From: Pseudomonas ovata
GTDB taxonomy: Bacteria; Pseudomonadota; Gammaproteobacteria; Pseudomonadales; Pseudomonadaceae
Direction: 5' to 3'
Assembly: GCF_003131185.1 (NCBI RefSeq)
Contig: NZ_QFFU01000003.1
Coordinates: 186,001 to 250,000 of the forward strand
Length of the DNA stretch: 64,000 nucleotides
Under the pieces are notes generated by a model. That model was given only the letters and a program-made list of their open reading frames with translations, did no database searches and had not been told where the DNA came from. The translations under genes and the position numbers were made by a program. Shown piece after piece: positions 17,415-25,916 of this stretch; within the stretch, counting starts at the first letter, position 1; every line of letters begins with the position of its first letter.

Positions 17415-18269
17415 TCAGAGGGTCGAGCGCAGGCTCCACAGTTCGGGGAACAGTTCGGTGTCGAGCATCTTGCGCAGGTAGCCGACCCCTTCGGTGCCAC
17501 CGGAGCCTTTCTTGAAACCGATGATGCGCTCGACCGTGGTCACATGGCGGAAACGCCATTGCCGGAACGAGTCCTCCAGGTCGATGAATTTCTCGGCCAG
17601 CTGGTACAGGTCCCAGTACTGGTGCGGGTGTTGATAGACCACTTTCCAGGCCGCTTCCACCGAGTCGTCGTGCAGCGTGCGCGTGGTTGATACGCGCGCC
17701 AGGCGCTCCTCGCTGATGTCCAGCCCGGCCATGGCCAGCAGGCGGATGGCTTCGTCGTAGAGCGACGGCGCTTCCAGGGTCTTTTGCAGCTCGCTGACCA
17801 GCTCAGGCCGGTGCGCATGCGGCTGCATCAGCGGCACGCTCTTGTTGCCCAGGATGAATTCGATTTCGCGGTACTGGAACGACTGGAAGCCCGACGACTG
17901 CCCCAGCGAGGGCCGAAAGGCCACGTACTCGCTGGGGGTCATGGTCGCCAGCACGGTCCAGGCGTGCACCAGTTGATCAAAGATGCGCGACACCCGTGCC
18001 AGCATCTTGAATGCCGGTGGCAGGTCGTTGAGCTTGAGCTGCTCACGGGCTGCACGCAGCTCGTGCAGCATCAGCTTCATCCACAGCTCGGAAGTCTGGT
18101 GCTGGATGATGAACAGCAACTCGTTGTGGTCAGTGGACAACGGGTGCTGGGCGCTGAGGACACGCTTGAGGTCCAGGTAATCGCCATAGGTCATGGCGTC
18201 AGTGAAATCCAGCCTGGCATCGTGCCACTGTTCGGTGGCACCGGCCTGGGAGTATGGGCATTGGTTCAT
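17415..18269 (-). CDS. kynA: Tryptophan 2,3-dioxygenase
   Basis: Heme dioxygenase opening the indole ring of tryptophan to N-formylkynurenine, 284 residues, usual size. Conserved parts are [40 protein letters not shown] (heme-pocket and substrate-binding region), [14 protein letters not shown] and the proximal-heme segment [20 protein letters not shown]. The ATG at 18269 is preceded by GAGGATC; an upstream in-frame start would reach back into kynU. It lies 10 bases after kynU in the kynB-kynU-kynA order. Confidence 0.95.
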   Translation of the reverse strand: MNQCPYSQAGATEQWHDARLDFTDAMTYGDYLDLKRVLSAQHPLSTDHNELLFIIQHQTSELWMKLMLHELRAAREQLKLNDLPPAFKMLARVSRIFDQLVHAWTVLATMTPSEYVAFRPSLGQSSGFQSFQYREIEFILGNKSVPLMQPHAHRPELVSELQKTLEAPSLYDEAIRLLAMAGLDISEERLARVSTTRTLHDDSVEAAWKVVYQHPHQYWDLYQLAEKFIDLEDSFRQWRFRHVTTVERIIGFKKGSGGTEGVGYLRKMLDTELFPELWSLRSTL

Positions 18270-18279
18270 GGGGCGATCC

Positions 18280-19530
18280 TCAAGTGACAGAGTGACGGGT
18301 CTGGAATTGCGGCTCGCGCCACTGCTGGCTGTCGAGCACCTCGACCAGCGCCTGCACTGCCGCCCCGACGTCCTGGAACGAGGTGTACAACGGGGTGAAA
18401 CCAAAACGCATGATTCGCGGCTCGCGGTAATCACCGATCACGCCACGGGCAATCAGCGCCTGCACCACGGCATAGCCTTCAGGGTGTTCGAAACTGACAT
18501 GGCTGCCGCGCTGGGCGTGGTCACGCGGCGTGATCAGGGTCAGTGGGTGGTCCTTGCAGCGTGCCTCTACCAGTTCGATGAACAGGTCGGTCAGTGCCAG
18601 CGACTTGTTGCGCAGCGCCTGCATGCTGGTTTTGGCAAAGATATCCAGCCCGGACTCGACCATGCCCAGCGACACCAGCGGCTGGGTGCCGCACAGGTAG
18701 CGGGTGATGCCGGAAGCCGGCGCATAGTGCGGCTCCATCGCAAATTGCCGGGCATGGCCCCACCAGCCCGACAGCGGCTGCCAGACCTGATCGCACAGAT
18801 CCGGCGAGACCCAGACGAAGGCCGGCGAACCGGGGCCGCCGTTGAGGTACTTGTAGGTGCAACCGATGGCGTAGTCGGCCTTGGCGGCCTTCAATTGCAC
18901 CGGCACCGCACCGGCCGAATGCGCCAGGTCCCACAGCGCCAGCGCACCGTGCTGGTGGATCAATCCGGTGGTCGCGGTCATGTCGTACATGTGGCCGCTC
19001 TTGTAGTTGACGTGGGTCAGCAGCACCAGCGCCACCTGGTCGTCCAGCAGGCCCGGCAGGTCCTGGGGCCGCTCGATCAGACGCAGCTCATAGCCTTGCT
19101 GCAGCAGGTCGGCCAGGCCTTCGATGACATACAGGTCGGCGGGAAAATTGTGCAGTTCGGACAGGATGATCTTGCGCTGTGGCGCGCGCTCAGCCTGGAT
19201 ACGCAGCCCGGCTGCGAGGATCTTGAACAGGTTGACGGTGGTGGTGTCGGTGATCACCACCTCGCCGCTGTCGGCACCGATCAGCGGCGCCAGCTTGTCG
19301 CCCAGGCGCGCCGACAAGGTGCTCCACTGCGCGGTGTTCCAGCTGCGGATCAGGCCTTCGCCCCACTCCTGCTCGATCATCTGTGTGGCCCGCGCCAGCG
19401 CCGCCCTGGGACGGGCGCCCAGCGAGTTGCCGTCCAGGTAGATCACGCCTTCGGGCAAGGCAAACTCGTCGCGCAACGCCGCCAGGGGGTCGGCGAGGTC
19501 AAGCTCGCGCAAATGCTGTTGTGTAGACAT
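18280..19530 (-). CDS. kynU: Kynureninase
   Basis: PLP enzyme cleaving kynurenine to anthranilate and alanine, 416 residues. The cofactor lysine is in [15 protein letters not shown], and [13 protein letters not shown] and [15 protein letters not shown] match the family. Its ribosome binding site AAAGGA lies within the last codons of kynB, only five bases separate the genes, and translation is probably coupled. Confidence 0.95.
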   Translation of the reverse strand: MSTQQHLRELDLADPLAALRDEFALPEGVIYLDGNSLGARPRAALARATQMIEQEWGEGLIRSWNTAQWSTLSARLGDKLAPLIGADSGEVVITDTTTVNLFKILAAGLRIQAERAPQRKIILSELHNFPADLYVIEGLADLLQQGYELRLIERPQDLPGLLDDQVALVLLTHVNYKSGHMYDMTATTGLIHQHGALALWDLAHSAGAVPVQLKAAKADYAIGCTYKYLNGGPGSPAFVWVSPDLCDQVWQPLSGWWGHARQFAMEPHYAPASGITRYLCGTQPLVSLGMVESGLDIFAKTSMQALRNKSLALTDLFIELVEARCKDHPLTLITPRDHAQRGSHVSFEHPEGYAVVQALIARGVIGDYREPRIMRFGFTPLYTSFQDVGAAVQALVEVLDSQQWREPQFQTRHSVT

Positions 19531-19535
19531 GGGGT

Positions 19536-20177
19536 TTATCCTTTCAGGGGGCGCAAGACGGCGCGCACGGGGCTGGCGTCCAGGTGAGAAAAACGCAGGG
19601 GCAAGGCAATCAGTTCGTAGTCACCTTCGGCCACGGCATCCAGGACGATGCCTTCGAGGATTGCCATTTCCAGCCGTTCGACGGTGTGGTGGGCGTCCAG
19701 CGTCTTGGAGTTCTGCGGGTCCAGCGACGGGGTGTCGATGCCGATCAGGCGCACGCCGTGGCGGGCCAGCAAGGCAATGGTGTCTGGTGCCACGGCGGTA
19801 AAATCCGGGTCCCATTCAGTCAACGGCGCGTGCTGATAAGTGCGCAGCAGGACACGAGCGGGTACGCCGGCCAGGGCATGCTCGACATCGGCCGGTTCAA
19901 CCAGCGCACCACTGCCCAGGCAATGGATCACCCGGCACGGGCCCATGTACAGGTCCAGCGAGACCTCGCCGATCGGCAGGCCGTGCTCGCTGTAGTGCAA
20001 GGGCGCATCGACATGCGCACCGGTGTGCGGCGACAGGGTGATGCGCCCGACATTGACCGGGCATTGCGGCCCGACGGTCCAGACGCGCTCCTCCTGAAAC
20101 GGCGTGTCGCCGGGCCAGGTGGGGGTCTGGGTGTTCAGTGGCGGGCTGATGTCCCACCAGAGGTTTTCCTGCTTCAT
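19536..20177 (-). CDS. kynB: Kynurenine formamidase (arylformamidase)
   Basis: Metal-dependent hydrolase converting N-formylkynurenine to kynurenine, 213 residues. The metal-binding pattern [12 protein letters not shown] is present along with [20 protein letters not shown] and IDTPSLDP. First gene of the kyn operon, divergent from the Lrp-type regulator. The start codon is preceded by GGGAG and immediately by the A-rich CAAAACAACA. Confidence 0.95.
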   Translation of the reverse strand: MKQENLWWDISPPLNTQTPTWPGDTPFQEERVWTVGPQCPVNVGRITLSPHTGAHVDAPLHYSEHGLPIGEVSLDLYMGPCRVIHCLGSGALVEPADVEHALAGVPARVLLRTYQHAPLTEWDPDFTAVAPDTIALLARHGVRLIGIDTPSLDPQNSKTLDAHHTVERLEMAILEGIVLDAVAEGDYELIALPLRFSHLDASPVRAVLRPLKG

Positions 20178-20187
20178 TGTTGTTTTG
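20178..20187 (-). promoter_or_regulatory. CAAAACAACA Hfq/Crc-type motif at kynB start
   Basis: The reverse strand reads CAAAACAACA directly before the kynB ATG, matching the A-rich Crc/Hfq target type. It overlaps the ribosome-entry region, where binding would block translation. With the motif before the permease it suggests carbon catabolite control of tryptophan breakdown. Confidence 0.55.
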
Positions 20188-20204
20188 CTCCCAAGGCAGC
20201 CTGT

Positions 20205-20286
20205 ACAGAATTTTATCTGCGAGGGAACAGAATTATCTTGCTAAGTGCGCGCACCAAGGCACTTTATTCGCAGATTATTCGAATAA
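20205..20286. promoter_or_regulatory. Probable operators for the Lrp-type regulator KynR
   Basis: In the gap between kynB and the regulator lie two direct copies, ACAGAATTTTATCT (20205) and ACAGAATTATCT (20227), 22 bases or two helical turns apart. A perfect 12-base palindrome TTATTCGAATAA lies at 20275-20286 and a related TTTATTCG at 20263. Helically phased sites are typical for Lrp/AsnC regulators. Assignment to KynR is by position. Confidence 0.5.
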
Positions 20287-20316
20287 ATAACTAAATAAAG
20301 AAGGATCCTGCACCGC

Positions 20317-20793
20317 ATGAAACTAGACAGTATCGATCTGCGCATTCTGGCGTGCCTGAATCAGGACGGCCGCATGAGTAACCAGGACCTGGCCGAGAAG
20401 GTCTCGCTGTCGCCTTCGGCCTGCCTGCGCCGGTTGCGTAACCTGGAAAGCGACGGGGTGATCGCCGGCTACGGCGTGCGCCTGGACCCGGCCCGGCTGG
20501 GGATCGAGGTGCATGCGATGGTCAACGTCAATGTCCGCCAGGACATGGAGGGCTGGCACGAACGCTTCATCGAGGCGGTGCAACGCTGGCCGGAGGTGGC
20601 CGACGCCTACATCGTCACCGGCGCCAGCAACTACCTGCTGCGGGTACGGGCGCGCAACCTCAGCCACTACACCGACTTCATCGTCAACCAGTTGCATGCC
20701 ACGCCAGGGGTGACCGACATTCGCTCGGACATCATCCTGCAGAGCCTGAAATCCAGGGACAACCTGCTTGATTTGGTGCGGCCTGCGACTTGA
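20317..20793 (+). CDS. kynR: Lrp/AsnC-family regulator of the kynurenine operon
   Basis: 158 residues: N-terminal helix-turn-helix (LDSIDLRILACLNQDGRMSN, LAEKVSLSPSACLRRLRNLE) and C-terminal RAM/effector domain. It is divergent from kynBUA. In Pseudomonas an Lrp-type protein in this position (KynR) activates kyn genes with kynurenine (family knowledge). AAGAAGGA precedes the ATG. Confidence 0.88.
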   Translation: MKLDSIDLRILACLNQDGRMSNQDLAEKVSLSPSACLRRLRNLESDGVIAGYGVRLDPARLGIEVHAMVNVNVRQDMEGWHERFIEAVQRWPEVADAYIVTGASNYLLRVRARNLSHYTDFIVNQLHATPGVTDIRSDIILQSLKSRDNLLDLVRPAT

Positions 20794-20849
20794 GCGGTGA
20801 TGCCATCAAAATAATCTACTGATTTTACTGGATATCAGATTCATCCCGG

Positions 20850-20999
20850 GTAGGAGCGCGCTTGCCCGCGACCGAGTGCGCAGCGCTCGCAAAATCTGCG
20901 AAACGCCACATATTTACGATTGCTAACCCATCAGAGATCTATGAAACGCCACAAATATACGACTGCTGCGCAGCCGGTCGCGGGCAAGCGCGCTCCTAC
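20850..20999. repeat. REPIN-like palindromic element, copy B (150 bp)
   Basis: Same structure as the copy at 3166: terminal inverted repeats GTAGGAGCGCGCTTGCCCGC and its reverse complement, and two internal modules beginning ATCT (20894 and 20937) with 43-base period. It lies 57 bases after kynR and does not touch a coding region. Confidence 0.85.
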
Positions 21000-21052
21000 C
21001 AGGGACTTGTGGCGCTGGCCAAAAGTGGTCAGTCCAATTTGAAAATAAATTA

Positions 21053-21067
21053 ATTGGTATTGCCAAT
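21053..21067. promoter_or_regulatory. UxuR/ExuR-like operator ATTGGTATTGCCAAT
   Basis: ATTGGTA and TGCCAAT form an inverted repeat with one mismatch and a single-base centre, resembling the UxuR/ExuR operator ATTGGTATACCAAT. It lies 169 bases before the dehydrogenase-uxaA operon, whose last gene encodes a GntR regulator of the matching family. Confidence 0.6.
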
Positions 21068-21235
21068 ATAGGGATCGGCGTGTAGCGTCAGGCCTTGATC
21101 GTGCGCGCAGGTCATTGCCTGCCTACAACAAAAAAGAGATCGCCTGACCATGCAGACTCCCCATTCGCCGGGTGCCCGCCGCCCTGCCGTGTCGCTTCAC
21201 TTCCCTCGCCCAAATGCCTGCCAAGGAGCCATGAC

Positions 21236-22246
21236 ATGCTGACTGTCATCTGCGACGAACCCGGTTCACTGACCGCCATCGACCGTGACAAACCGCACAG
21301 GCAGCCTGGCGAGGTGCTGATCCGCATCAAGCGCGTCGGGGTCTGCGGCACCGACCTGCACATTTTCACCGGCAACCAGCCCTACCTCGATTACCCACGG
21401 GTGATGGGTCATGAGTTCTCCGGCGTGGTCGAGCAGACCGACAGCGAAAGCGACCTGGCCGTAGGCGATGTCGTTTATGTGATGCCCTACCTGTCCTGCG
21501 GCACCTGCATCGCCTGCCGCCAGGGCAAGACCAACTGCTGCACGCGCATTCAGGTGCTGGGGGTGCATTGCGACGGTGCCTTTACCGAGTACCTGAGCAT
21601 TCCCCATGCCTTCGTGCACAAGGCCGAGGGCATCTCTCTGGACCAGGCGGCGATGATTGAATTCCTGTCGATCGGCGCCCACGCCGTGCGGCGCTCTGCT
21701 ATCGAGGCTGGCAAACGTGCGTTGGTGGTCGGCACCGGCCCGATCGGCATGGCGGCGGCGATCTTCGCTCGCCTGCGCGGGGCACAGGTCACGGTGCTGG
21801 ACACCCGTGACGATCGACTGGCGTTCTGCAAGCAACATTTGAACCTCCACGCGACGGTGAAAATCGGTGTAGGCGACAAGGACACCCTGGCGCAACTGAC
21901 CGAGGGCGATTTCTTCGACGTGGTGTTCGATGCCACCGGCAATGCCAAGGCCATGGAACGTGGCTTCGAGTTCATCGCCCATGGCGGCACCTACGTGATG
22001 ATTTCAGTGGTGCGCGACTCCATCACCTTCTCGGACCCTGAATTTCACAAGCGTGAAGCCACACTGATGGGCAGCCGCAACGCCACACCGGAAGACTTCC
22101 GCCATGTCGAGCAGTGCCTGCGCGAGGGCCTGATCCCGGATGCGGCGCTCAACACCCATCGACTGAAGCTGGATGACGTGGCCAGGTCGTTTGCCACCTT
22201 GCTCGACCCCAGCCAAGGCGTGGTCAAAGCCATCATCGAGTGTTAG
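21236..22246 (+). CDS. Zinc-dependent alcohol dehydrogenase, probable aldonate 5-dehydrogenase
   Basis: Medium-chain dehydrogenase of 336 residues. It shows the catalytic zinc motif GVCGTDLHIF and GHEFSGVV, the structural zinc cysteines CGTCIACRQGKTNCC and an NAD(P) fold VVGTGPIGMAAAIFA. AAGGAG lies seven bases before the ATG. Being paired with altronate dehydratase, it may interconvert a hexonate and a keto-uronate, like the L-galactonate dehydrogenase LgoD or an alternative tagaturonate reductase (inference). Confidence 0.8.
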   Translation: MLTVICDEPGSLTAIDRDKPHRQPGEVLIRIKRVGVCGTDLHIFTGNQPYLDYPRVMGHEFSGVVEQTDSESDLAVGDVVYVMPYLSCGTCIACRQGKTNCCTRIQVLGVHCDGAFTEYLSIPHAFVHKAEGISLDQAAMIEFLSIGAHAVRRSAIEAGKRALVVGTGPIGMAAAIFARLRGAQVTVLDTRDDRLAFCKQHLNLHATVKIGVGDKDTLAQLTEGDFFDVVFDATGNAKAMERGFEFIAHGGTYVMISVVRDSITFSDPEFHKREATLMGSRNATPEDFRHVEQCLREGLIPDAALNTHRLKLDDVARSFATLLDPSQGVVKAIIEC

Positions 22247-22257
22247 GAGAGGCCCTG

Positions 22258-23784
22258 ATGAGCACTGCACCGACCCTGTTGGTCCTGACACCCGGTGACG
22301 ATGTTGCCGTGGCCCGGGGCGATATCGCCGCCGGTCATTCGTTGTGCGCCGACGGCGTCACGCTGACGGCTCGCCAGACCGTGCCGTCCGGGCACAAGAT
22401 CGCTCTGCGCGCGGTTGCGGCCGGCCAGCGCGTCCTCAAGTACGGACAGGGCATTGGCCTGGCCACCGCTGACATCGTGCCGGGCGACCATGTTCATGTG
22501 CATAACCTGGACATGCCCGCCATCAGCACCGAACAACACATGCAGAGCATCTATGTGCCCACGGTGCCCGACCCGGCGACGGCCACCTTCGAAGGCTATG
22601 TGCGCGAGGACGGCCGCGTCGGCACACGCAATTACATTGGCGTGATTGCCAGCGTCAACTGCTCGGCCACGGCCTGCAAACAGATCGCCAACGCCTTCTC
22701 CAGCGAGCGGCTCAAGGATTTTCCCGGCGTCGATGGCGTGGTCGCCATTACCCACGGCAGTGGCTGTGGCATGGGCGCGCAAGGTGACGGCATCGAGCTG
22801 CTCAAGCGCACCCTGCGCGGCTATGCCGACCACGCCAACTTTGCCGGCGTGCTGCTGATCGGCCTGGGCTGCGAGGTCAACCAGTTGACACCGCTGATGG
22901 AAGAACTCGGCGAGCGCCCGGCCCTGCTCAAGGCCAGCCTGATCATTCAGGAAGCTGGCGGTACGCGGGAAACCGTCGCCGCGGGCATCGCTCAGGTCGA
23001 AGCGATGCTGCCGGTGATTGATCGCTTGCGGCGCACCACTGTGCCAGCCCGGCACTTGACCGTCGGCCTGCAATGCGGCGGCTCGGACGGTTACTCAGGC
23101 ATCAGCGCCAACCCGGCGCTGGGTGCGGCGGTCGATCTGCTGGTGCGCCAGGGCGGCACGGCGATCCTGTCAGAGACGCCGGAAATCTATGGCGCCGAAC
23201 ACCTGCTGACCGCGCGCGCCGCCTCGACCGACATTGCTGATCGGTTGATGGTACGCATCCGCTGGTGGGAAGACTACGTGCGCCAGCACAACGGTGACAT
23301 GAACAATAACCCGTCGCCGGGCAACAAGGCCGGCGGCATTACCACCATTCTGGAGAAATCCCTGGGCGCGGTGGCCAAGGCCGGCACCACCGGCCTGATG
23401 GGCGTTTATCACTACGCTGAAAGGGTCCGGGCCTCAGGACTGGTGTTCATGGACACGCCCGGCTACGACCCGGTGTCGGCCACCGGACAAGTGGCCGGCG
23501 GCGCCACGCTGATCTGCTTCACCACCGGGCGTGGCTCGACCTATGGCTGCAAGCCCACACCGTCCTTGAAGATCGCCACCCACACCGGCCTGTTCCAGCG
23601 CATGACGCTGGACATGGACTTCAATGCCGGCACCATCATCGATGGCCAGGAATCGGTGGCCCAGGCCGGTGAGCGCCTGTTGCGGCTGATGCTCGACACC
23701 GCCTCGGGGCGGCGCAGTTGCAGCGAGGAAAACGGCCTGGGCGACAACGAGTTTCTGCCCTGGCAGATGGGCGCCGTGATGTGA
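22258..23784 (+). CDS. uxaA: Altronate dehydratase
   Basis: Iron-dependent dehydratase of the UxaA/GarD family turning D-altronate into 2-keto-3-deoxygluconate, 508 residues. The N-terminal SAF-like region (to about 90, ending DHVHVHNLDM) is joined to the catalytic region with EDGRVGTRNYIGVIASVNCS, THGSGCGMG and LQCGGSDGYSGISANPALG. The ATG at 22258 follows TTAGGAGAGG that overlaps the stop of the dehydrogenase gene. Confidence 0.92.
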   Translation: MSTAPTLLVLTPGDDVAVARGDIAAGHSLCADGVTLTARQTVPSGHKIALRAVAAGQRVLKYGQGIGLATADIVPGDHVHVHNLDMPAISTEQHMQSIYVPTVPDPATATFEGYVREDGRVGTRNYIGVIASVNCSATACKQIANAFSSERLKDFPGVDGVVAITHGSGCGMGAQGDGIELLKRTLRGYADHANFAGVLLIGLGCEVNQLTPLMEELGERPALLKASLIIQEAGGTRETVAAGIAQVEAMLPVIDRLRRTTVPARHLTVGLQCGGSDGYSGISANPALGAAVDLLVRQGGTAILSETPEIYGAEHLLTARAASTDIADRLMVRIRWWEDYVRQHNGDMNNNPSPGNKAGGITTILEKSLGAVAKAGTTGLMGVYHYAERVRASGLVFMDTPGYDPVSATGQVAGGATLICFTTGRGSTYGCKPTPSLKIATHTGLFQRMTLDMDFNAGTIIDGQESVAQAGERLLRLMLDTASGRRSCSEENGLGDNEFLPWQMGAVM

Positions 23785-23821
23785 GCGGCGAGCCACTGTA
23801 GTAGCCTGCGCAAAATCCCTG

Positions 23822-24562
23822 ATGGACGCCGTATCGATGGCCGCACCAATCCCCCCTGCCGAGCGCAAGCCGTACCAGAAAATTGCCGACCAGTTGCGTG
23901 ACTACATCGCCCAGGGGGATTTCAAGCCCGGTTCCAGGCTGCCCCCGGAGCGTGACCTGACGCAGCTGCTGGGGGTTTCCAGGCCGTCGCTGCGCGAGGC
24001 GCTGATCGCCCTGGAAATCGAGGGTGGGGTCGAGATCAAGATGGGCTCGGGCGTGTACGTGCGCGCCCAGGCCGCCGGCGCATACAACCGCACTGCCACG
24101 CTGGGCGAGAGTCCTTCGGAATTGATGCAAGCCCGCGCCCTGATCGAGGGCGAATCGGTGATCCTGGCTTGCCTGCATGGCAAGAAAAGCGACTACCGCT
24201 ACCTGCAGGCATGCATCGATGCCATGCGCGCCAGCATCGCCGACGGCCTGCCGCCGCTGGAGGACGACCGCAAGTTTCACCAGCGCCTGGCGAGCATGAG
24301 TGGCAATTCGGCGCTGGTCAGGATCATCACCGCCCTGTTCGATGAACGCCACACCCCGCTCTCGACGCACCTGAGCAAACACGCTGAAAACACCCTGACC
24401 TGGGAAGCGGCGGTGGTCGAGCACGAAGCCATCCTGCACGCCGTCGCCAGCAAGGATGTACTCGGCGCCCAGACCACCATGCGCCAGCACCTGAGCCGCT
24501 CGGAAAACCGCTGGCTCAAGGCGCTGGAGCCGGATGACAGCAACGCCGGCCGGCCAGACTGA
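23822..24562 (+). CDS. GntR/FadR-subfamily regulator of hexuronate genes
   Basis: 246 residues. N-terminal winged helix (LRDYIAQGDFKPGSRLPPER, LLGVSRPSLREALIALEIEG) and a helical FCD effector domain with metal-binding type residues in DDRKFHQRLASMSGNS and VVEHEAILHAV. UxuR and ExuR belong to this group. It follows uxaA by 37 bases and probably binds the ATTGGTA operator at 21053. An alternative start at 23837 has a better GGA spacing. Confidence 0.85.
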   Translation: MDAVSMAAPIPPAERKPYQKIADQLRDYIAQGDFKPGSRLPPERDLTQLLGVSRPSLREALIALEIEGGVEIKMGSGVYVRAQAAGAYNRTATLGESPSELMQARALIEGESVILACLHGKKSDYRYLQACIDAMRASIADGLPPLEDDRKFHQRLASMSGNSALVRIITALFDERHTPLSTHLSKHAENTLTWEAAVVEHEAILHAVASKDVLGAQTTMRQHLSRSENRWLKALEPDDSNAGRPD

Positions 24563-24574
24563 ACCGCAGACCAG

Positions 24575-24726
24575 GTAGGAGCGCGCTCTGCCCGCGACCG
24601 AGTGCGCAGCGCTCGCAAAATGTGTGAAACGCCGCAGATTTTCACCTATGAACACATTCAAAATCTCGAAAACGCTGAAATTTTACGACTGCTAACGCAG
24701 CCGGTCGCGGGCAAGCGCGCTCCTAC
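24575..24726. repeat. REPIN-like palindromic element, copy C (152 bp)
   Basis: Begins GTAGGAGCGCGCTCTGCCCG and ends GCGCGCTCCTAC. The two internal modules (24620 and 24663, 43 bases apart) are more diverged than in copy A. It fills the whole space between convergent gntR and uxuA. The last four bases overlap uxuA and supply its TAG stop. Confidence 0.85.
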
Positions 24727-25904
24727 ACCGGCCCCATGTTTGATCTGACGGCCAGTTCGACGCCGCGGATTTCTGCCAGGCCCTTGAGGCGGCCGATCAG
24801 TGAGTAGCCGGGGTTGCTCTGGCGATGCTGGTCGTCGAGCAACTGGTGCCCGTGATCAGGCCGCAGCGGCAGACGCGGGCCGCCTTCGCGTTCACGTCGG
24901 CATTCTTCCTCGACCAGCGCACCGATGACCCCGACCATGTCGACGTCGCCGTCCAGGTGATGAGCCTCGTGGAAGCTGCGCGGGTCGGCCTCGCGGCGGG
25001 TCGAGCGCAGGTGGGTGAAATAGATGCGGGGCGCAAACTGCCTGGCCATGGCGACCAGGTCATTGTCTTCACGCACGCCATAGGAGCCGGTGCAGAACGT
25101 CAGGCCATTGGCCGGGCTGGGGGCGGCGTCGAGCAACCACTGGGCATCGGTGGCCGTGGACAGGATGCGCGGCAGGCCCAGCAAGGCACGCGGCGGGTCG
25201 TCCGGGTGGATCGCCATGCGCACGCCCACCTGTTCGGCCACCGGAATCACCGCCCGCAGGAAATACGCCAGATGTTCGCGCAAGCGGGCTTCGTCGATGT
25301 CGGCGTAGGTGCGCAGCAAGGCGCGGAAGTCGTCCAGGCTGTAATGCTCCTCGGCGCCCGGCAAGCCGGCGATCAAGGTGTTGACCAGCGTTTCGGTGCG
25401 CGCCGGGGTCAATTGCTCGAAGTAGTCCCGGGCCTGGCGGATGTCCTCGGTACTGTACTCGGCCTCGGCGCCGGGGCGCTGGAGAATGAACAGGTCAAAG
25501 GCGGCAAAGGCGGTCTGGTCGAAGCGCAGGGCCCAGCCACCATCGGCCAGTTCCCAGGCCAGATCGGTGCGGGTCCAGTCCAGCACTGGCATGAAGTTGT
25601 AGCACACGATGTCGATGCCGCAGCTCGCCAGGTTGCGCACGCTTTGCTGGTAGTTGGCGATGTACTCGTCACGCCGGCCGCAGCCGCGCTTGATGTCCTC
25701 GTGCACCGGAATGCTTTCGACCACCGACCAGGTCAGTCCGGCCGCTTCGATCAATTGCTTGCGCGCCGCGATGGCCTCCACCGGCCAGACCGCGCCGTTG
25801 GGGATTTCGTGCAAGGCGGTGACAATGCCGGTCGCCCCGGTCTGGCGTACGTCCGCCAGGGAGATCGGGTCCTTGGGGCCGAACCAGCGCCATGTCTGTT
25901 CCAT
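24723..25904 (-). CDS. uxuA: Mannonate dehydratase (UxuA, TIM-barrel type)
   Basis: Dehydrates D-mannonate to 2-keto-3-deoxygluconate, 393 residues, close to E. coli UxuA. Seen are [20 protein letters not shown] at the start, [20 protein letters not shown] and the metal-site regions [27 protein letters not shown] and [20 protein letters not shown]. Last gene of the operon led by kdgK, 12 bases after uxuB. Its stop codon lies in REPIN copy C. A second, unrelated mannonate dehydratase is encoded at 29861. Confidence 0.95.
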   Translation of the reverse strand: MEQTWRWFGPKDPISLADVRQTGATGIVTALHEIPNGAVWPVEAIAARKQLIEAAGLTWSVVESIPVHEDIKRGCGRRDEYIANYQQSVRNLASCGIDIVCYNFMPVLDWTRTDLAWELADGGWALRFDQTAFAAFDLFILQRPGAEAEYSTEDIRQARDYFEQLTPARTETLVNTLIAGLPGAEEHYSLDDFRALLRTYADIDEARLREHLAYFLRAVIPVAEQVGVRMAIHPDDPPRALLGLPRILSTATDAQWLLDAAPSPANGLTFCTGSYGVREDNDLVAMARQFAPRIYFTHLRSTRREADPRSFHEAHHLDGDVDMVGVIGALVEEECRREREGGPRLPLRPDHGHQLLDDQHRQSNPGYSLIGRLKGLAEIRGVELAVRSNMGPV

Positions 25905-25916
25905 GTGCTTTTCCTC

